From assembly GCF_023149035.1 (NCBI RefSeq), contig NZ_JAHXMY010000002.1, positions 1,240,001-1,304,000 of the forward strand: a stretch of DNA of 64,000 bases. The letters run 5' to 3'. Shown piece by piece: positions 52,762-64,000 of this stretch. This DNA is from Microbacterium sp. EYE_78. Lineage in GTDB: Bacteria > Actinomycetota > Actinomycetes > Actinomycetales > Microbacteriaceae. Position 1 is the first letter of the stretch; every line of letters starts with the position of its first letter. The notes beneath the pieces were generated by a model. It had not been told where the DNA came from. It saw nothing but the letters and a program-made list of their open reading frames with translations, and did not search any database. A program made the position numbers and the translations under genes.

Positions 52762-53540
52762 TCACACGCCGACGTGCTTCTGGTAGCGGATGATCGCGGC
52801 GAACTCGTCGGCGAGCAGGCTCGCTCCACCGACCAGGGCGCCGTCGACATCGGGCTCGCGCATGAAGCTCGCGATGTTGCCGGACTTGACCGATCCGCCG
52901 TAGAGGATGCGGGTGCGGTCCGCCGCGGCATCCCCCAGGCTCTCGGCGACGACGGCGCGCAGGGCGGCGCACACGTCCTGCGCCTGCTCCGGGGATGCGA
53001 CCTGGCCGGTGCCGATGGCCCACACGGGCTCGTAGGCGACGACCACATCCGCGTCCGCTGAGACGCCCTCGAGCGCCGCGCGGAGCTGCGCGACCGAGAC
53101 GGCCGTGGGGCCGGACTCCTCGCGCTGCTCCAGCGTCTCGCCCACGCAGATGACGGGGATCAGACCGTGCTTCAGCGCGGCCTGGACCTTCGCCGCGACA
53201 ACCGCGTCCGACTCGGCATGGTATTCACGACGCTCGGAGTGCCCGATGATCACGTAGTCGACGTCGAGCTTCTTGAGGAACGCGCCGGAAACCTCACCGG
53301 TGTAGGCGCCCGAGTCCTTCGTCGACAGGTCCTGCGCCCCGAGTGCGAACGGGATCTTGTCGGCGTCGATGAGCGTCTGCACCGTGCGGATGTCGGTGAA
53401 CGGCGGGAACACCGCGACCTCGACCGAGTCGGTCTCGTGCGCGGCATCCTTCAGCGTCCAGTGCAGCTTCTGGACGAACGCGACCGCCTGCAGGTGGTCG
53501 AGGTTCATCTTCCAGTTGCCGGCGATGAGGGGCTTGCGGG

Positions 53541-53553
<13 letters not shown>
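52762..53553 (-). CDS. tpiA: Triose-phosphate isomerase
   Basis: Glycolytic TIM-barrel enzyme of 263 aa. AGNWKMN near 9-15 has the catalytic Lys, VIIGHSERR near 100 the His, and [11 protein letters not shown] near 170 the Glu. The ATG with GGAG upstream overlaps the end of pgk by 13 nt; an in-frame GTG three codons later, overlapping the pgk stop as GTGA, is an equally plausible start. Confidence 0.97.
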
Positions 53554-54758
<1,205 letters not shown>

Positions 54759-54760
54759 CG

Positions 54761-55888
<1,128 letters not shown>

Positions 55889-55902
55889 CTATGACCCTAC
55901 TA

Positions 55903-56529
55903 CTAGAGCAGGCCGGCCGTCTTCTCGCGTGCCGCGTCGAGACGCTGTGCGACGTTCTGCCAGTTCGCGATGTTCCACGCCGCCTTCACGTAGTCCGCCT
56001 TGACGTTGAGGTAGTCGAGGTAGAAGGCGTGCTCCCACATGTCGAGCTGGAAGATCGGGACGGTGCCCTGCGCCGTGTTCGACTGCTGGTCGAACAGCTG
56101 CTGGATGATCAGCTGCTGACCGATCGGGTCCCAGCTGAGGACGGCCCAGCCCGAGCCCTGGATGCCGGTGGCAGCCGCGGTGAAGTGGGCCTGGAACTTG
56201 TCGAACCCGCCGAAGAACTCGTCGATCGCCGCGCGGAGCTCACCCTCGGGCTCGCCGCCGCCGCCCTGCGAGGCGGGAGCGAGGTTGGTCCAGAAGATCG
56301 AGTGGTTGACGTGCCCGCCCAGGTTGAAGGCGAGGTCCTTCTCGAGCTTGTTCACGTTCGCGAGGTTGCCGGTCTCCCGCGCCTCGGCGAGCTGCTCGAG
56401 AGCGGTGTTCGCTCCCGTGACGTACGCCTGGTGGTGCTTCGAGTGGTGAAGCTCCATGATCTTGCCGCTGATGCTCGGCTCGAGCGCGGAGTAGTCGTAC
56501 GGGAGCTCAGGCAGCGTGTACTTCGCCAT
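55903..56529 (-). CDS. sodA: Superoxide dismutase (Mn/Fe type)
   Basis: Detoxifies superoxide, 208 aa, no signal peptide, so cytoplasmic. Metal ligands are His in HHSKHHQAYV near 28, His in GGHVNHSIFW near 77-82, and Asp/His in LDMWEHAFYLDY near 165-175. The motif pattern does not separate Mn from Fe with certainty. GAAGAGGAC precedes the ATG. Monocistronic, with a hairpin after it. Confidence 0.96.
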   Translation of the reverse strand: MAKYTLPELPYDYSALEPSISGKIMELHHSKHHQAYVTGANTALEQLAEARETGNLANVNKLEKDLAFNLGGHVNHSIFWTNLAPASQGGGGEPEGELRAAIDEFFGGFDKFQAHFTAAATGIQGSGWAVLSWDPIGQQLIIQQLFDQQSNTAQGTVPIFQLDMWEHAFYLDYLNVKADYVKAAWNIANWQNVAQRLDAAREKTAGLL

Positions 56530-56640
56530 GTCCTCTTCCTTCTGTCGGTGCCGCGCCGGAGCGCGGCCGGTCGGATTCATCCTATTGAGGGCCAACCCAC
56601 CCGACACCCGGTTGCTTCCCGAGAAGCGCCGATGTACCCG

Positions 56641-57618
56641 TCAGTCCTCGAGACCGGCGGGAACGGCCGAGTCCGTGTCGGGCACGCCGTCCTGCGCGGC
56701 CTTCTTGTCGGCCATGGCGAGCAGGCGCCGGATGCGGCCGGCCACGGCATCCTTCGTCAGCGGCGGATCGGCGTGGTGGCCCAGCTCGTCGAGGCTCGCG
56801 TCACGGTGCGCGAGGCGGAGGTCGCCGGCCTGCTTGAGGTGGTCGGGCACGGTGTCGCCGAGGATCTCGAGGGCACGCTCGACCCGCGCGCAGGCGGCCA
56901 CGGCTGCCTGCGCCGACCGCCGCAGGTTGGCGTCGTCGAAGTTCACGAGGCGGTTGACGCCGGCGCGGACTTCGCGGCGCTGGCGCATCTCCTCCCAGGC
57001 GGCCGCCGTCTTCTGCGCTCCCATCATCTGCAGGGCGGCGCGGATCGCCTCACCGTCGCGGACGACGACCCGCGGGATGCCCCGGACCTCGCGCGCCTTG
57101 GCGGCGATTCCGAGACGGTGCGCTGCCCCGACGAGCGCCATCGCGGCCTCGCCAGACGGGCACGACACCTCGAGCGCGGCGGAGCGGCCGGGGTCGGACA
57201 GGGTGCCGGTCGCGAGGAAGGCACCCCGCCAGACGGCGGCGAGGTCGGGGCGGGCGCCGGTGGTGAGCTTGTTCGGCAGCCCGCGGACGGGACGCCGACG
57301 GCTGTCGAGGAGCCCCGTCTGACGGGCGAGGGTCTCGCCCCCTTCGATGACGCGGACGGCGACGAGGTTGCCGGTGCGACCGGCGGACGACTGCACGTGT
57401 GCGAGTTCGGGGCGGACGCCGTAGATCTCGACGAGGTCGCGCGCGACACGGCGTGCGAGGAGATCGGTCTCGAGCTCGGCCTCGACGGCGACCCGTCCGG
57501 CGATCGAGTGGAGGCCGCCCGAGAAGCGGAGGATCGTCGTGAGCTCGGCGACTCGCGCCGTCGGTCGGGGGTCGCGGACCGAGGTGAGCTCCGTCTTCAC
57601 ATCAGCAGTCAGAGGCAC
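56641..57618 (-). CDS. whiA: Sporulation/cell-division regulator WhiA
   Basis: DNA-binding regulator of 325 aa. An N-terminal LAGLIDADG-like fold (about 1-215; it lacks the catalytic acids of homing nucleases) precedes a C-terminal helix-turn-helix (about 220-310) with [24 protein letters not shown] residues and [11 protein letters not shown]. Together with WhiB it controls division genes in Streptomyces; in this non-sporulating relative it is expected to act in division. Downstream of rapZ in the conserved uvrA-uvrC-rapZ-whiA order. Confidence 0.95.
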   Translation of the reverse strand: MPLTADVKTELTSVRDPRPTARVAELTTILRFSGGLHSIAGRVAVEAELETDLLARRVARDLVEIYGVRPELAHVQSSAGRTGNLVAVRVIEGGETLARQTGLLDSRRRPVRGLPNKLTTGARPDLAAVWRGAFLATGTLSDPGRSAALEVSCPSGEAAMALVGAAHRLGIAAKAREVRGIPRVVVRDGEAIRAALQMMGAQKTAAAWEEMRQRREVRAGVNRLVNFDDANLRRSAQAAVAACARVERALEILGDTVPDHLKQAGDLRLAHRDASLDELGHHADPPLTKDAVAGRIRRLLAMADKKAAQDGVPDTDSAVPAGLED

Positions 57619-57658
57619 GTCGATCCTTCGGGTGGGCTGGCGGGGACGAAGGATCAGC

Positions 57659-58534
57659 TTACTCGCGACCCAGGTCCCGATGCGTGACGCGGACCGCGAC
57701 CCCGTGCTCGTCCGACAGCCGTTCCGCGAGCTCGCGGACGGTCACGACCGAGCGGTGCTTGCCTCCCGTGCATCCCACCGCGATGACGGAGTGACGCTTG
57801 TTCTCGCGCTGATAGCCCTGCAGGACGGGATGGAGCGCCTGCGCGTAGGCATCGATGAACTCGGTCGCCCCCTCCTGGCGGAGCACGAAGTCCCGGACGG
57901 TGTCGTCCTCCCCCGTCAGCGCGCGCAGGGCGGGCTCCCAATACGGGTTCGGGAGGAACCGCATGTCGGCGACGAGGTCGACGTCCGGCGGCAGCCCGTA
58001 CTTGAAGCCGAAGCTCATGACCGTGACGGTGTGCCGCGCGTCGCCGTCGCTGCTGAACAGGTCGACGATGCGGTTCGCGAGCTGGTGGATGTTGAGGCTG
58101 CTCGTGTCGACGATGACGTCGGCCGCTTCGCGGATCGCGGCGAGACGGTCGCGCTCCCGCCGGATGCCGTCGAGGATCGTCCCCTCCCCCTGCAGCGGGT
58201 GGGGGCGGCGCACCGCCTCGAACCGGCGCACGAGGACGTCGTCCGCGGCATCCAGGAACAGGATGCGGAGGTGCCGCCCGTCGCGCAGCGCGCGGGTCAC
58301 GGCGGGCAGCTCGCTGAACAGCTGGCGGCCCCGGACGTCGACGACGGCGGCGACCTTGGGGAGCGCCTCAGCGGCCAGCGCGGTCAGCTCCAGCAGGTGC
58401 GACAGCATCTGGGGCGGCAGGTTGTCGACGACGTACCAGTCGAGGTCCTCGAGGGCGTTCGCGGCCGTGGTGCGCCCCGCCCCGGACATGCCGGTGACGA
58501 TCAGGACCTCGCCCGACGCCTGGCCGTCCGTCAC
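57659..58534 (-). CDS. rapZ: RNase adapter / nucleotide-binding protein RapZ
   Basis: P-loop protein of 291 aa. The Walker A motif reads GMSGAGRTT, with Arg in place of the usual Lys, a variant that is common in actinobacteria. The C-terminal domain holds FGFKYGLP and [10 protein letters not shown]. In E. coli RapZ adapts small RNAs to RNase E; in Gram-positives the role is less clear. GTG chosen 8 nt after GGGAGAGG; another in-frame GTG lies three codons upstream. Between uvrC and whiA. Confidence 0.93.
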   Translation of the reverse strand: MTDGQASGEVLIVTGMSGAGRTTAANALEDLDWYVVDNLPPQMLSHLLELTALAAEALPKVAAVVDVRGRQLFSELPAVTRALRDGRHLRILFLDAADDVLVRRFEAVRRPHPLQGEGTILDGIRRERDRLAAIREAADVIVDTSSLNIHQLANRIVDLFSSDGDARHTVTVMSFGFKYGLPPDVDLVADMRFLPNPYWEPALRALTGEDDTVRDFVLRQEGATEFIDAYAQALHPVLQGYQRENKRHSVIAVGCTGGKHRSVVTVRELAERLSDEHGVAVRVTHRDLGRE

Positions 58535-58566
58535 GATGCCCACCTCTCCCCGTCTCGGCGTCCAGC

Positions 58567-60486
58567 CTATCCGTCGGACGAGTCCGACTCCGTACCGGTG
58601 GCGAGGTGCGCGTGCACGCTCGCGGCCAGGCGCGGGCCGATGCCGGGCAGCTCCTGGATCTGCTCCGGCGTCGCCTGCTTGAGCGCCGAGACCGATCCGA
58701 AGTGCCGGAGCAGCGCCCGGATGCGGGAACTGCCGAGACCCGGGACCTCGGAGAGGACCGTCGAGATGTCCCGTTTGCGCTTCTTCCGCTGGTGCGTGAT
58801 GGCGAACCGGTGGGCCTCGTCGCGGAGCCGCTGCAGCAGGTACAGCGCCTCGGAGGATCGCGGCAGGATGACGGGGAAGTCGTCGCCGGGGAGCCACACC
58901 TCCTCGAGCCTCTTCGCGATGCCGCAGAGGGCGATCTCCTCGTGCCCCGCGTCGCGCAGCGCTCGCGCGGCCGCCTCGACCTGCGGCTTGCCGCCGTCGA
59001 CGAGGAGCAGCTGCGGGCGGTAGGCGAAGCGCGGCCGCTTGCGTGAGGTCTCCACCTCTCCCTCGGCCAGGGGGTCCACCGCCTCCTCGGCCGCCTCGTC
59101 GCGATCGATGTGGGCGAGACGCCGGGTCAGCACCTGGTACATCGAGTCGGTGTCGTCGGTCGTCTCGGTCACGGAGAACGAGCGGTACTGATCCTTGCGC
59201 GGCAGCCCGTCCTCGAAGACCACCATCGACGCGACGACGTTCGTTCCGCCCAGGTGGGACACGTCGTAGCACTCGATGCGCAGCGGCGCTTCGGTGAGGC
59301 CGAGTGCCTCCTGAAGGTCGGTGAGCGCTTTCGTCCGCGCGGTGTAGTCGCTCGTGCGCCGGGTCTTGTGGAGCATGAGCGCCTGCTGGGCGTTCAGCGT
59401 CGCCGTGCGGAGGAGGTCCGCCTTCTGGCCCCGCTGGGCGACCTGCAGGCTGACCCGCTTGCCGCGGCGTGCGTGCAGCCACTCCTCCAGCTCGGCGGAG
59501 TCCTCGGGGAGGGAGGGGACGAGGACCTGCCGGGGGATGTCGTCGGGAAGGGCGGATCCATAGGCACGCTGCAGGATCTGGTCGATCAGCTCCGGCCCCG
59601 AGATGTCGAGTTCCTTGTCGATCGTGGTCGCCCGGACGCCCCGCACGCGGCCGCCGCGAACGATGAAGTGCTGCACGGCCGCCGACAGCTCGTCCTCAGC
59701 GACACCGAAGAGGTCGGCATCGGTGTCCTCGGTGAGCACGAGCGCACTGCGGTTCAACACGGCATCGAGCGCCTGCAGCTTGTCGCGGTAGCCTGCGGCG
59801 GACTCGTAGTCCATCGCGGCCGCGGCTTCGCGCATCCGCGCCTCGAGACGCTTGATGAAGCGTTTGTCGCTGCCCGACATGAACGCGACGAAGTCGTCGA
59901 CGATCGCGCGATGCTCCTCGATCGTGACCTTCATCGAGCATGGACCGCCGCAGCGTCCGATCTGCCCCGGGAAGCACGGCCGCCCGGAGGTCATCGCCTT
60001 CTTGTAGGACGAGTCGCTGCACGTCCGGATCGGGAAGACCTTGATCAGCTGATCGATCGTGTCGTGGACGGCCCAGACCTTCGGGTACGGCCCGAAGTAT
60101 TTGGCGCCCTTGATGCGGCGGTTCCGGGTGACGATGACGCGCGGTGCCTCGTCGCCGAGGGTCACCGCCATATACGGGTAGGACTTGTCGTCCTTGTACC
60201 GGACGTTGAACGGCGGCGAGTACTCCTGGATCCAGGTGTACTCGAGCTGCAGCGAATCGATGTCGGTCTTCACGACCGTCCACTCCACCTTGGCCGCGGT
60301 CGTCACCATTCGCCGCGTGCGCTCGTGCAGGGTGTGCAGCGGCGCGAAGTAGTTCGACAGCCGCGCGCGCAGGTTCTTCGCCTTACCCACGTAGAGGATG
60401 CGGCCGTCCGAGTCGAGGAAGCGGTACACCCCCGGGTTCGTGGGGATCTCGCCCGGTTTTGGGCGGTAGGAGAGGGTGGATGCCAC
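58567..60486 (-). CDS. uvrC: Excinuclease ABC subunit C
   Basis: Nucleotide-excision-repair nuclease of 639 aa that makes both incisions. The GIY-YIG domain is at about 14-95 ([20 protein letters not shown]), the UVR domain near 205-240, the RNase H-like domain with [10 protein letters not shown] near 405 and the HhH domain at the end ([18 protein letters not shown]). Starts 1 nt after the uvrA stop, so it shares the uvrA promoter. Confidence 0.97.
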   Translation of the reverse strand: MASTLSYRPKPGEIPTNPGVYRFLDSDGRILYVGKAKNLRARLSNYFAPLHTLHERTRRMVTTAAKVEWTVVKTDIDSLQLEYTWIQEYSPPFNVRYKDDKSYPYMAVTLGDEAPRVIVTRNRRIKGAKYFGPYPKVWAVHDTIDQLIKVFPIRTCSDSSYKKAMTSGRPCFPGQIGRCGGPCSMKVTIEEHRAIVDDFVAFMSGSDKRFIKRLEARMREAAAAMDYESAAGYRDKLQALDAVLNRSALVLTEDTDADLFGVAEDELSAAVQHFIVRGGRVRGVRATTIDKELDISGPELIDQILQRAYGSALPDDIPRQVLVPSLPEDSAELEEWLHARRGKRVSLQVAQRGQKADLLRTATLNAQQALMLHKTRRTSDYTARTKALTDLQEALGLTEAPLRIECYDVSHLGGTNVVASMVVFEDGLPRKDQYRSFSVTETTDDTDSMYQVLTRRLAHIDRDEAAEEAVDPLAEGEVETSRKRPRFAYRPQLLLVDGGKPQVEAAARALRDAGHEEIALCGIAKRLEEVWLPGDDFPVILPRSSEALYLLQRLRDEAHRFAITHQRKKRKRDISTVLSEVPGLGSSRIRALLRHFGSVSALKQATPEQIQELPGIGPRLAASVHAHLATGTESDSSDG

Positions 60487-60487
60487 G

Positions 60488-63373
60488 TCAGCCCGCCTTG
60501 CGCGCCGGAGCCACTTCCAGGATCTCGGCGAGGAACTGGCCGGTGTGGCTCTCGGCGACGGTGGCGATCTGCTCCGGTGTGCCCGTCGCGACGACCGTGC
60601 CGCCGCCTGAGCCGCCTTCGGGGCCGAGGTCGATCACCCAGTCCGACGACTTGATGACGTCGAGGTTGTGCTCGATCACGAGAACGGAGTTGCCCTTGTC
60701 CACCAAGCTGTTCAGGACGTCGAGCAGGCGCTGCACGTCTTCGAAGTGGAGACCGGTGGTCGGCTCGTCGAGGACGTAGATGGTGCGACCGTTCGAGCGG
60801 CGCTGGAGCTCGGTGGCGAGCTTCACGCGCTGCGCCTCTCCTCCGGACAGCGTGGTCGCCGACTGCCCGAGGCGGACGTATCCCAGCCCGACGTCGACGA
60901 GGGTGCGCAGATAGCGGTGGATCGCCTGGATCGGCTCGAAGAACTCGGCCGCCTCGGAGATCGGCATGTTGAGCACCTCGGCGATGTTCTTGCCCTTGTA
61001 GTGCACGGCGAGGGTGTCGCGGTTGTACCGCTGACCGTGGCAGACCTCGCAGTCGACGTAGACGTCGGGCAGGAAGTTCATCTCGATCTTGATGGTGCCG
61101 TCACCCGAGCACGCCTCGCACCGGCCGCCCTTCACATTGAAGCTGAACCGGCCGGGCTGGTAGCCGCGCGCCTTGGCCTCGGTCGTCTCGGCGAACAGCG
61201 AACGGATGCGGTCGAAGACACCGGTGTAGGTCGCCGGGTTGGAGCGGGGCGTCCGTCCGATCGGCGCCTGGTCGACGTGGACCACCTTGTCGAGGTGTTC
61301 GAGTCCGGTGACGCGGGTGTGCTTGCCCGCGACGCGACGCGCGCCGTTCAGGCGCGTGGCGAGGACCTCGTAGAGGATGCCGTTCACGAGCGACGACTTG
61401 CCCGACCCGCTCACGCCGGTCACCGAGGTGAGGACGCCGAGCGGGAAATCCACCGTCACGTTCTGCAGGTTGTTCGCGCGCGCACCGACGACTCGGAGCT
61501 GGCGCCCCTTGTCGATCTTGCGACGCTTCTTCGGTCGCGTGATCTCGCGACGGCCGCTCAGGTACGCGCCGGTGATGGACTGCTCGTCTGTCAGCAGCGC
61601 GTCGACCGGCCCGGAGTGGACGACGTTGCCGCCTTCGACTCCGGCGCGCGGACCGATGTCGACGACCCAGTCCGATGCGTGGATGGTCTCCTCGTCGTGC
61701 TCGACGACGACCAGGGTGTTGCCGAGGTTCTTCAGACGCACGAGCGTCTCGATCAGTCGCCGGTTGTCACGCTGGTGCAGACCGATCGACGGCTCGTCCA
61801 GGACGTACAGGACGCCGGTGAGCCCCGACCCGATCTGCGTCGCGAGGCGGATGCGCTGCGCTTCGCCGCCCGACAGCGATCCCGCGGAGCGACTGAGGCT
61901 CAGATAGTTCAGGCCGACCTGGATGAGGAAGTCGAGGCGGGCGCGGATCTCACGCAGCACGGCAGCCGCGATCGTCGCCTCACGGTCGGTCAGCGAGAGC
62001 TTCGCGAAGTATTCCTGGGCTTCGCCCAGGCTGAGACGCGAGGCATCCGCGATGGAATGTCCGTGCACGAGCACCGACAGGACCTCGGGCTTGAGGCGGT
62101 CGCCGTTGCAGACCGGGCAGGGGACCTCGCGCAGGAACTCCGACCAGCGCTGTCGCTGGGTGTCGCTCTCCGCCTGCGTGAACTGTCGCTCGATGTACGG
62201 GATGACGCCCTCGAAGCCCGAGGCGTAGCGCATCTCCCGCCCGTAGCGGTTTTTCCACTTGACCGTGACTTTGTAGTTCTCGCCGCTGAGGACCGCATCC
62301 TGCACGTCCTGCGGCAGCCTCTTCCAGGGGGTGTTCAGCGAGAAGCCCAGGTCGTCGGCGAGCCCGACGAGCAGCCGCTCGTAGTACTGGAACAGTCCTT
62401 TGCCCTGGGTCGTCCACGGGATGATCACGCCTTCCGCGATCGAGAGCTCCTCGTCGCCGAGCAGCAGCTCGGTGTCGACCGACATGCGCGTGCCGAGGCC
62501 CGAGCACGCCGGACACGCACCGAAGGGGGCGTTGAACGAGAACGTGCGCGGCTCGATCTCGGTGAGCTGCAGCGCGTGGCCGTTCGGGCAGGCGAGCTTT
62601 TCGCTGTAGCTCTGCCAGGCTGCGTCGCCCTCCTCGTCCACGAAGTTGACCTGCAGGATGCCGCCCGCGAGCCCCAGGGCGGTCTCGACCGAATCGGTCA
62701 CGCGGCTCAGGATGTCGGGGCCGGCGACCAGCCGGTCGACGACGACGGCGATGTCGTGCTTGTAGCTCTTCTTCAGCACCGGCGGTTCAGCCAGCTGCGC
62801 GACCTCCCCGTCGACGATGGCGCGCGCGTACCCCTTGGCTGAGAGCTCCTTGAAGAGGTCGACGAACTCGCCCTTCTTCTGCGAGACGACGGGCGCGACG
62901 ATCTGATAGCGCGTCCGCTCCGGCAGCTCCATGAGCTGATCGGCGATCTGCTGCACGGTTTGACGCTGGATGCGCTCGCCGCACTCCGGGCAATGGGGCA
63001 CCCCGATGCGGGCCCACAGGAGGCGCATGTAGTCGTTGATCTCGGTGATCGTTCCGACGGTCGAGCGGGGGTTGCGGTTGGTCGACTTCTGGTCGATCGA
63101 CACGGCCGGGCTGAGCCCCTCGATGAAGTCGACGTCGGGTCGGTCGACCTGGCCGAGGAACTGGCGGGCGTAGGAGCTGAGCGACTCGATGTACCGGCGC
63201 TGCCCTTCGGCGAAGATCGTGTCGAAGGCGAGGCTCGATTTGCCGGACCCGGAAAGGCCGGTGAAGACGACGAGCGCATCGCGCGGGATCTCGAGGTCGA
63301 CGTTCTTCAGGTTGTGGACGCGGGCGCCACGGACACTGAGCTTGGACGCGGAGGGAACGGGGACGATGGGCAC
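60488..63373 (-). CDS. uvrA: Excinuclease ABC subunit A
   Basis: DNA-damage sensor ATPase of 961 aa. The first Walker [10 protein letters not shown] is near 37; zinc-finger cysteines occur in [13 protein letters not shown] and C-x2-C around residue 280; the signature [11 protein letters not shown] occurs near 500 and again near 840; the second Walker [10 protein letters not shown] is near 655. GTG start 6 nt after TAGGAT means a leaderless mRNA. A PafBC-type promoter lies just upstream, and uvrC follows at 1 nt. Confidence 0.97.
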   Translation of the reverse strand: MPIVPVPSASKLSVRGARVHNLKNVDLEIPRDALVVFTGLSGSGKSSLAFDTIFAEGQRRYIESLSSYARQFLGQVDRPDVDFIEGLSPAVSIDQKSTNRNPRSTVGTITEINDYMRLLWARIGVPHCPECGERIQRQTVQQIADQLMELPERTRYQIVAPVVSQKKGEFVDLFKELSAKGYARAIVDGEVAQLAEPPVLKKSYKHDIAVVVDRLVAGPDILSRVTDSVETALGLAGGILQVNFVDEEGDAAWQSYSEKLACPNGHALQLTEIEPRTFSFNAPFGACPACSGLGTRMSVDTELLLGDEELSIAEGVIIPWTTQGKGLFQYYERLLVGLADDLGFSLNTPWKRLPQDVQDAVLSGENYKVTVKWKNRYGREMRYASGFEGVIPYIERQFTQAESDTQRQRWSEFLREVPCPVCNGDRLKPEVLSVLVHGHSIADASRLSLGEAQEYFAKLSLTDREATIAAAVLREIRARLDFLIQVGLNYLSLSRSAGSLSGGEAQRIRLATQIGSGLTGVLYVLDEPSIGLHQRDNRRLIETLVRLKNLGNTLVVVEHDEETIHASDWVVDIGPRAGVEGGNVVHSGPVDALLTDEQSITGAYLSGRREITRPKKRRKIDKGRQLRVVGARANNLQNVTVDFPLGVLTSVTGVSGSGKSSLVNGILYEVLATRLNGARRVAGKHTRVTGLEHLDKVVHVDQAPIGRTPRSNPATYTGVFDRIRSLFAETTEAKARGYQPGRFSFNVKGGRCEACSGDGTIKIEMNFLPDVYVDCEVCHGQRYNRDTLAVHYKGKNIAEVLNMPISEAAEFFEPIQAIHRYLRTLVDVGLGYVRLGQSATTLSGGEAQRVKLATELQRRSNGRTIYVLDEPTTGLHFEDVQRLLDVLNSLVDKGNSVLVIEHNLDVIKSSDWVIDLGPEGGSGGGTVVATGTPEQIATVAESHTGQFLAEILEVAPARKAG

Positions 63374-63379
63374 CGGACA

Positions 63380-63402
63380 ATCCTAGGTCGGGCCACCGAC
63401 AT
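63380..63402 (-). promoter_or_regulatory. PafBC-type (RecA-NDp-like) damage promoter of uvrA-uvrC
   Basis: On the minus strand ATGTCGGTG (63402-63394), exactly 8 nt, then TAGGAT (63385-63380); GTG of uvrA follows 6 nt later. It matches the published TTGTCRGTG-N8-TANNNT pattern at all but the first base. In mycobacteria uvrA belongs to the PafBC regulon. Confidence 0.75.
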
Positions 63403-63427
63403 GGGCTCCGGCCTTCGCTCCGGGCGA

Positions 63428-63868
63428 TCAGTCGACAGGCGGACGGGTGCCCGCGAACGGCTGCAGACCGTCGCGGAGCCGTTCCACCGCAGCGACGTCC
63501 AGCCCCACACGCGCCATCACCTGACCCGGCACATCGAGGGCTCTCGCGCGGAGCGCGGTCCCCTCCTCCGTGAGCGCGATGTCGAGGACGCGCTCGTCGG
63601 ATGAGCGTCGACGACGGGTGACGAGCCCCTGCGCCTCGAGCCGCTTGATGGTCGGCGAGAGCGAGGGCGCCTCCACGGCGAGGGCGGTGGCCAGCTCGCG
63701 CAGCGATTGCGGCGCCCGCTCCCAGAGCGCGAGCATGACGAGGTACTGGGGATGCGTGAGACCCAGCGGTTCGAGCACGGGACGGTAGATCGACACGACG
63801 TTGCGCGCCGCCGTCACGATCGCGAAGCAGAGCTGGTTCTCGAGCTTCAGGACATCGTCGGCGTTCAT
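63428..63868 (-). CDS. MarR-family transcriptional regulator
   Basis: Dimeric winged-helix repressor of 146 aa; recognition region LRELATALAVEAPSLSPTIKRL with wing RRRRSSDERVLDIALT. The ligand is unknown. It is divergent from a truncated gene starting at 63910, and the 41-bp gap holds a TTAGTACACTAA palindrome. It probably represses both itself and that gene. GAGGAC lies about 7 nt before the ATG. Confidence 0.92.
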   Translation of the reverse strand: MNADDVLKLENQLCFAIVTAARNVVSIYRPVLEPLGLTHPQYLVMLALWERAPQSLRELATALAVEAPSLSPTIKRLEAQGLVTRRRRSSDERVLDIALTEEGTALRARALDVPGQVMARVGLDVAAVERLRDGLQPFAGTRPPVD

Positions 63869-63893
63869 CAGAAAGTCCTCACTACACGAAGAG

Positions 63894-63905
63894 TTAGTAC
63901 ACTAA
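63894..63905. promoter_or_regulatory. Palindromic operator (MarR-type) over the -10 of the downstream gene
   Basis: TTAGT-AC-ACTAA, perfect except for the central two bases. TACACT (63898-63903) inside it ends 6 nt before the ATG at 63910 and would be a -10; the other strand contains TAGTGT in the same site. Binding here would block both divergent promoters. Confidence 0.65.
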
Positions 63906-63909
63906 GCAT

Positions 63910-64000
63910 ATGGCCGACGAGCACGCGCAACCCGACGAGCGCCCTTCACTGCGGGCGAGGGTCCGCGCCGCCGGCGGGTGGTACGCATATTGGAACAGCC
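63910..64000 (+). CDS. Unrecognised gene, 5' end only (MarR-controlled neighbour)
   Basis: Thirty codons are visible before the right edge, beginning MADEHAQPDERPSLRARV and then an aromatic stretch GGWYAYW. This is too little to name a family. Its ATG follows TACACT by 6 nt with no ribosome-binding site, so the transcript is probably leaderless. The position opposite a MarR gene suggests a regulated target such as a transporter; that is only inference. Confidence 0.6.
   Translation, partial: MADEHAQPDERPSLRARVRAAGGWYAYWNS

Noticed and set aside
60668..62842. 724-codon open frame antisense to uvrA
   Set aside because: Shadow of uvrA; no motif, and codon periodicity belongs to uvrA.

Overview
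This is a GC-rich actinobacterial chromosome segment. The markers are WhiA, RbpA, OpcA, PafB/PafC, actinobacterial-type SufBDC, a four-gene pentose-phosphate cluster after transketolase, and many genes that start straight after a -10 box. Gene content and order best fit Microbacteriaceae, probably Microbacterium; the genus is an inference. The window is almost all core genome. I see no rRNA, CRISPR array, insertion sequence, prophage or origin. No gene-free gap exceeds about 220 bp. Both ends cut through genes (pafC on the left, an unrecognised gene on the right).

Layout. 1-4.5 kb: pafC, pafB, an FKBP lipoprotein, tRNA m1A58 methyltransferase and a HAD phosphatase, all on the minus strand. 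4.6-11 kb: PAC2 protein, UppP, an M20 peptidase, tRNA-Leu(GAG), a VIT-family metal transporter with a ferritin-like domain, and an SF2 helicase. 11-14.2 kb: SGNH hydrolase, TrmH-like methyltransferase, Sir2 and a histidine phosphatase. 14.2-19.5 kb: a branched-chain keto-acid dehydrogenase operon (E1 alpha, E1 beta, E2, acyl-CoA dehydrogenase) divergent from an Lrp/AsnC regulator. 19.4-23.2 kb: EamA transporter/CGNR regulator pair, alpha/beta hydrolase, DEDDh exonuclease, ribosomal protein L31 type B. 23.3-30.7 kb: orphan ABC ATPase, divergent glycogen pair glgA/glgC, serB, hydrolase, fabG and small membrane/SURF1 genes. 30.7-37.4 kb: ABC-F protein and a siderophore-uptake operon behind a DtxR/IdeR-type box. 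37.4-42.7 kb: MalY-type aminotransferase and the suf Fe-S operon. 42.9-45.3 kb: heme A and heme O synthases. 45.6-52 kb: tkt-tal-zwf-opcA-pgl. 52-56.5 kb: rbpA, secG, the gap-pgk-tpiA glycolytic operon and sodA. 56.6-63.4 kb: uvrA-uvrC-rapZ-whiA. 63.4-64 kb: a MarR regulator divergent from the truncated last gene.

How it works together. The pentose-phosphate and glycolysis blocks supply NADPH and triose phosphate. CtaA, CtaB and SURF1 serve the aa3-type oxidase. The siderophore importer, VIT protein and suf operon form an iron uptake, storage and use theme. The most interesting signal is regulatory. The window encodes the damage-response activators PafB and PafC. Upstream of uvrA, and of an uncharacterised SF2 helicase, lie sequences matching the published PafBC-dependent promoter pattern (GTCRGTG, 8 nt, TANNNT), and the exonuclease carries a weaker version. 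A second striking feature is the number of apparently leaderless genes, whose start codon lies 6-8 nt after a TANNNT hexamer. I found no gene cluster that I would call a wholly new system.
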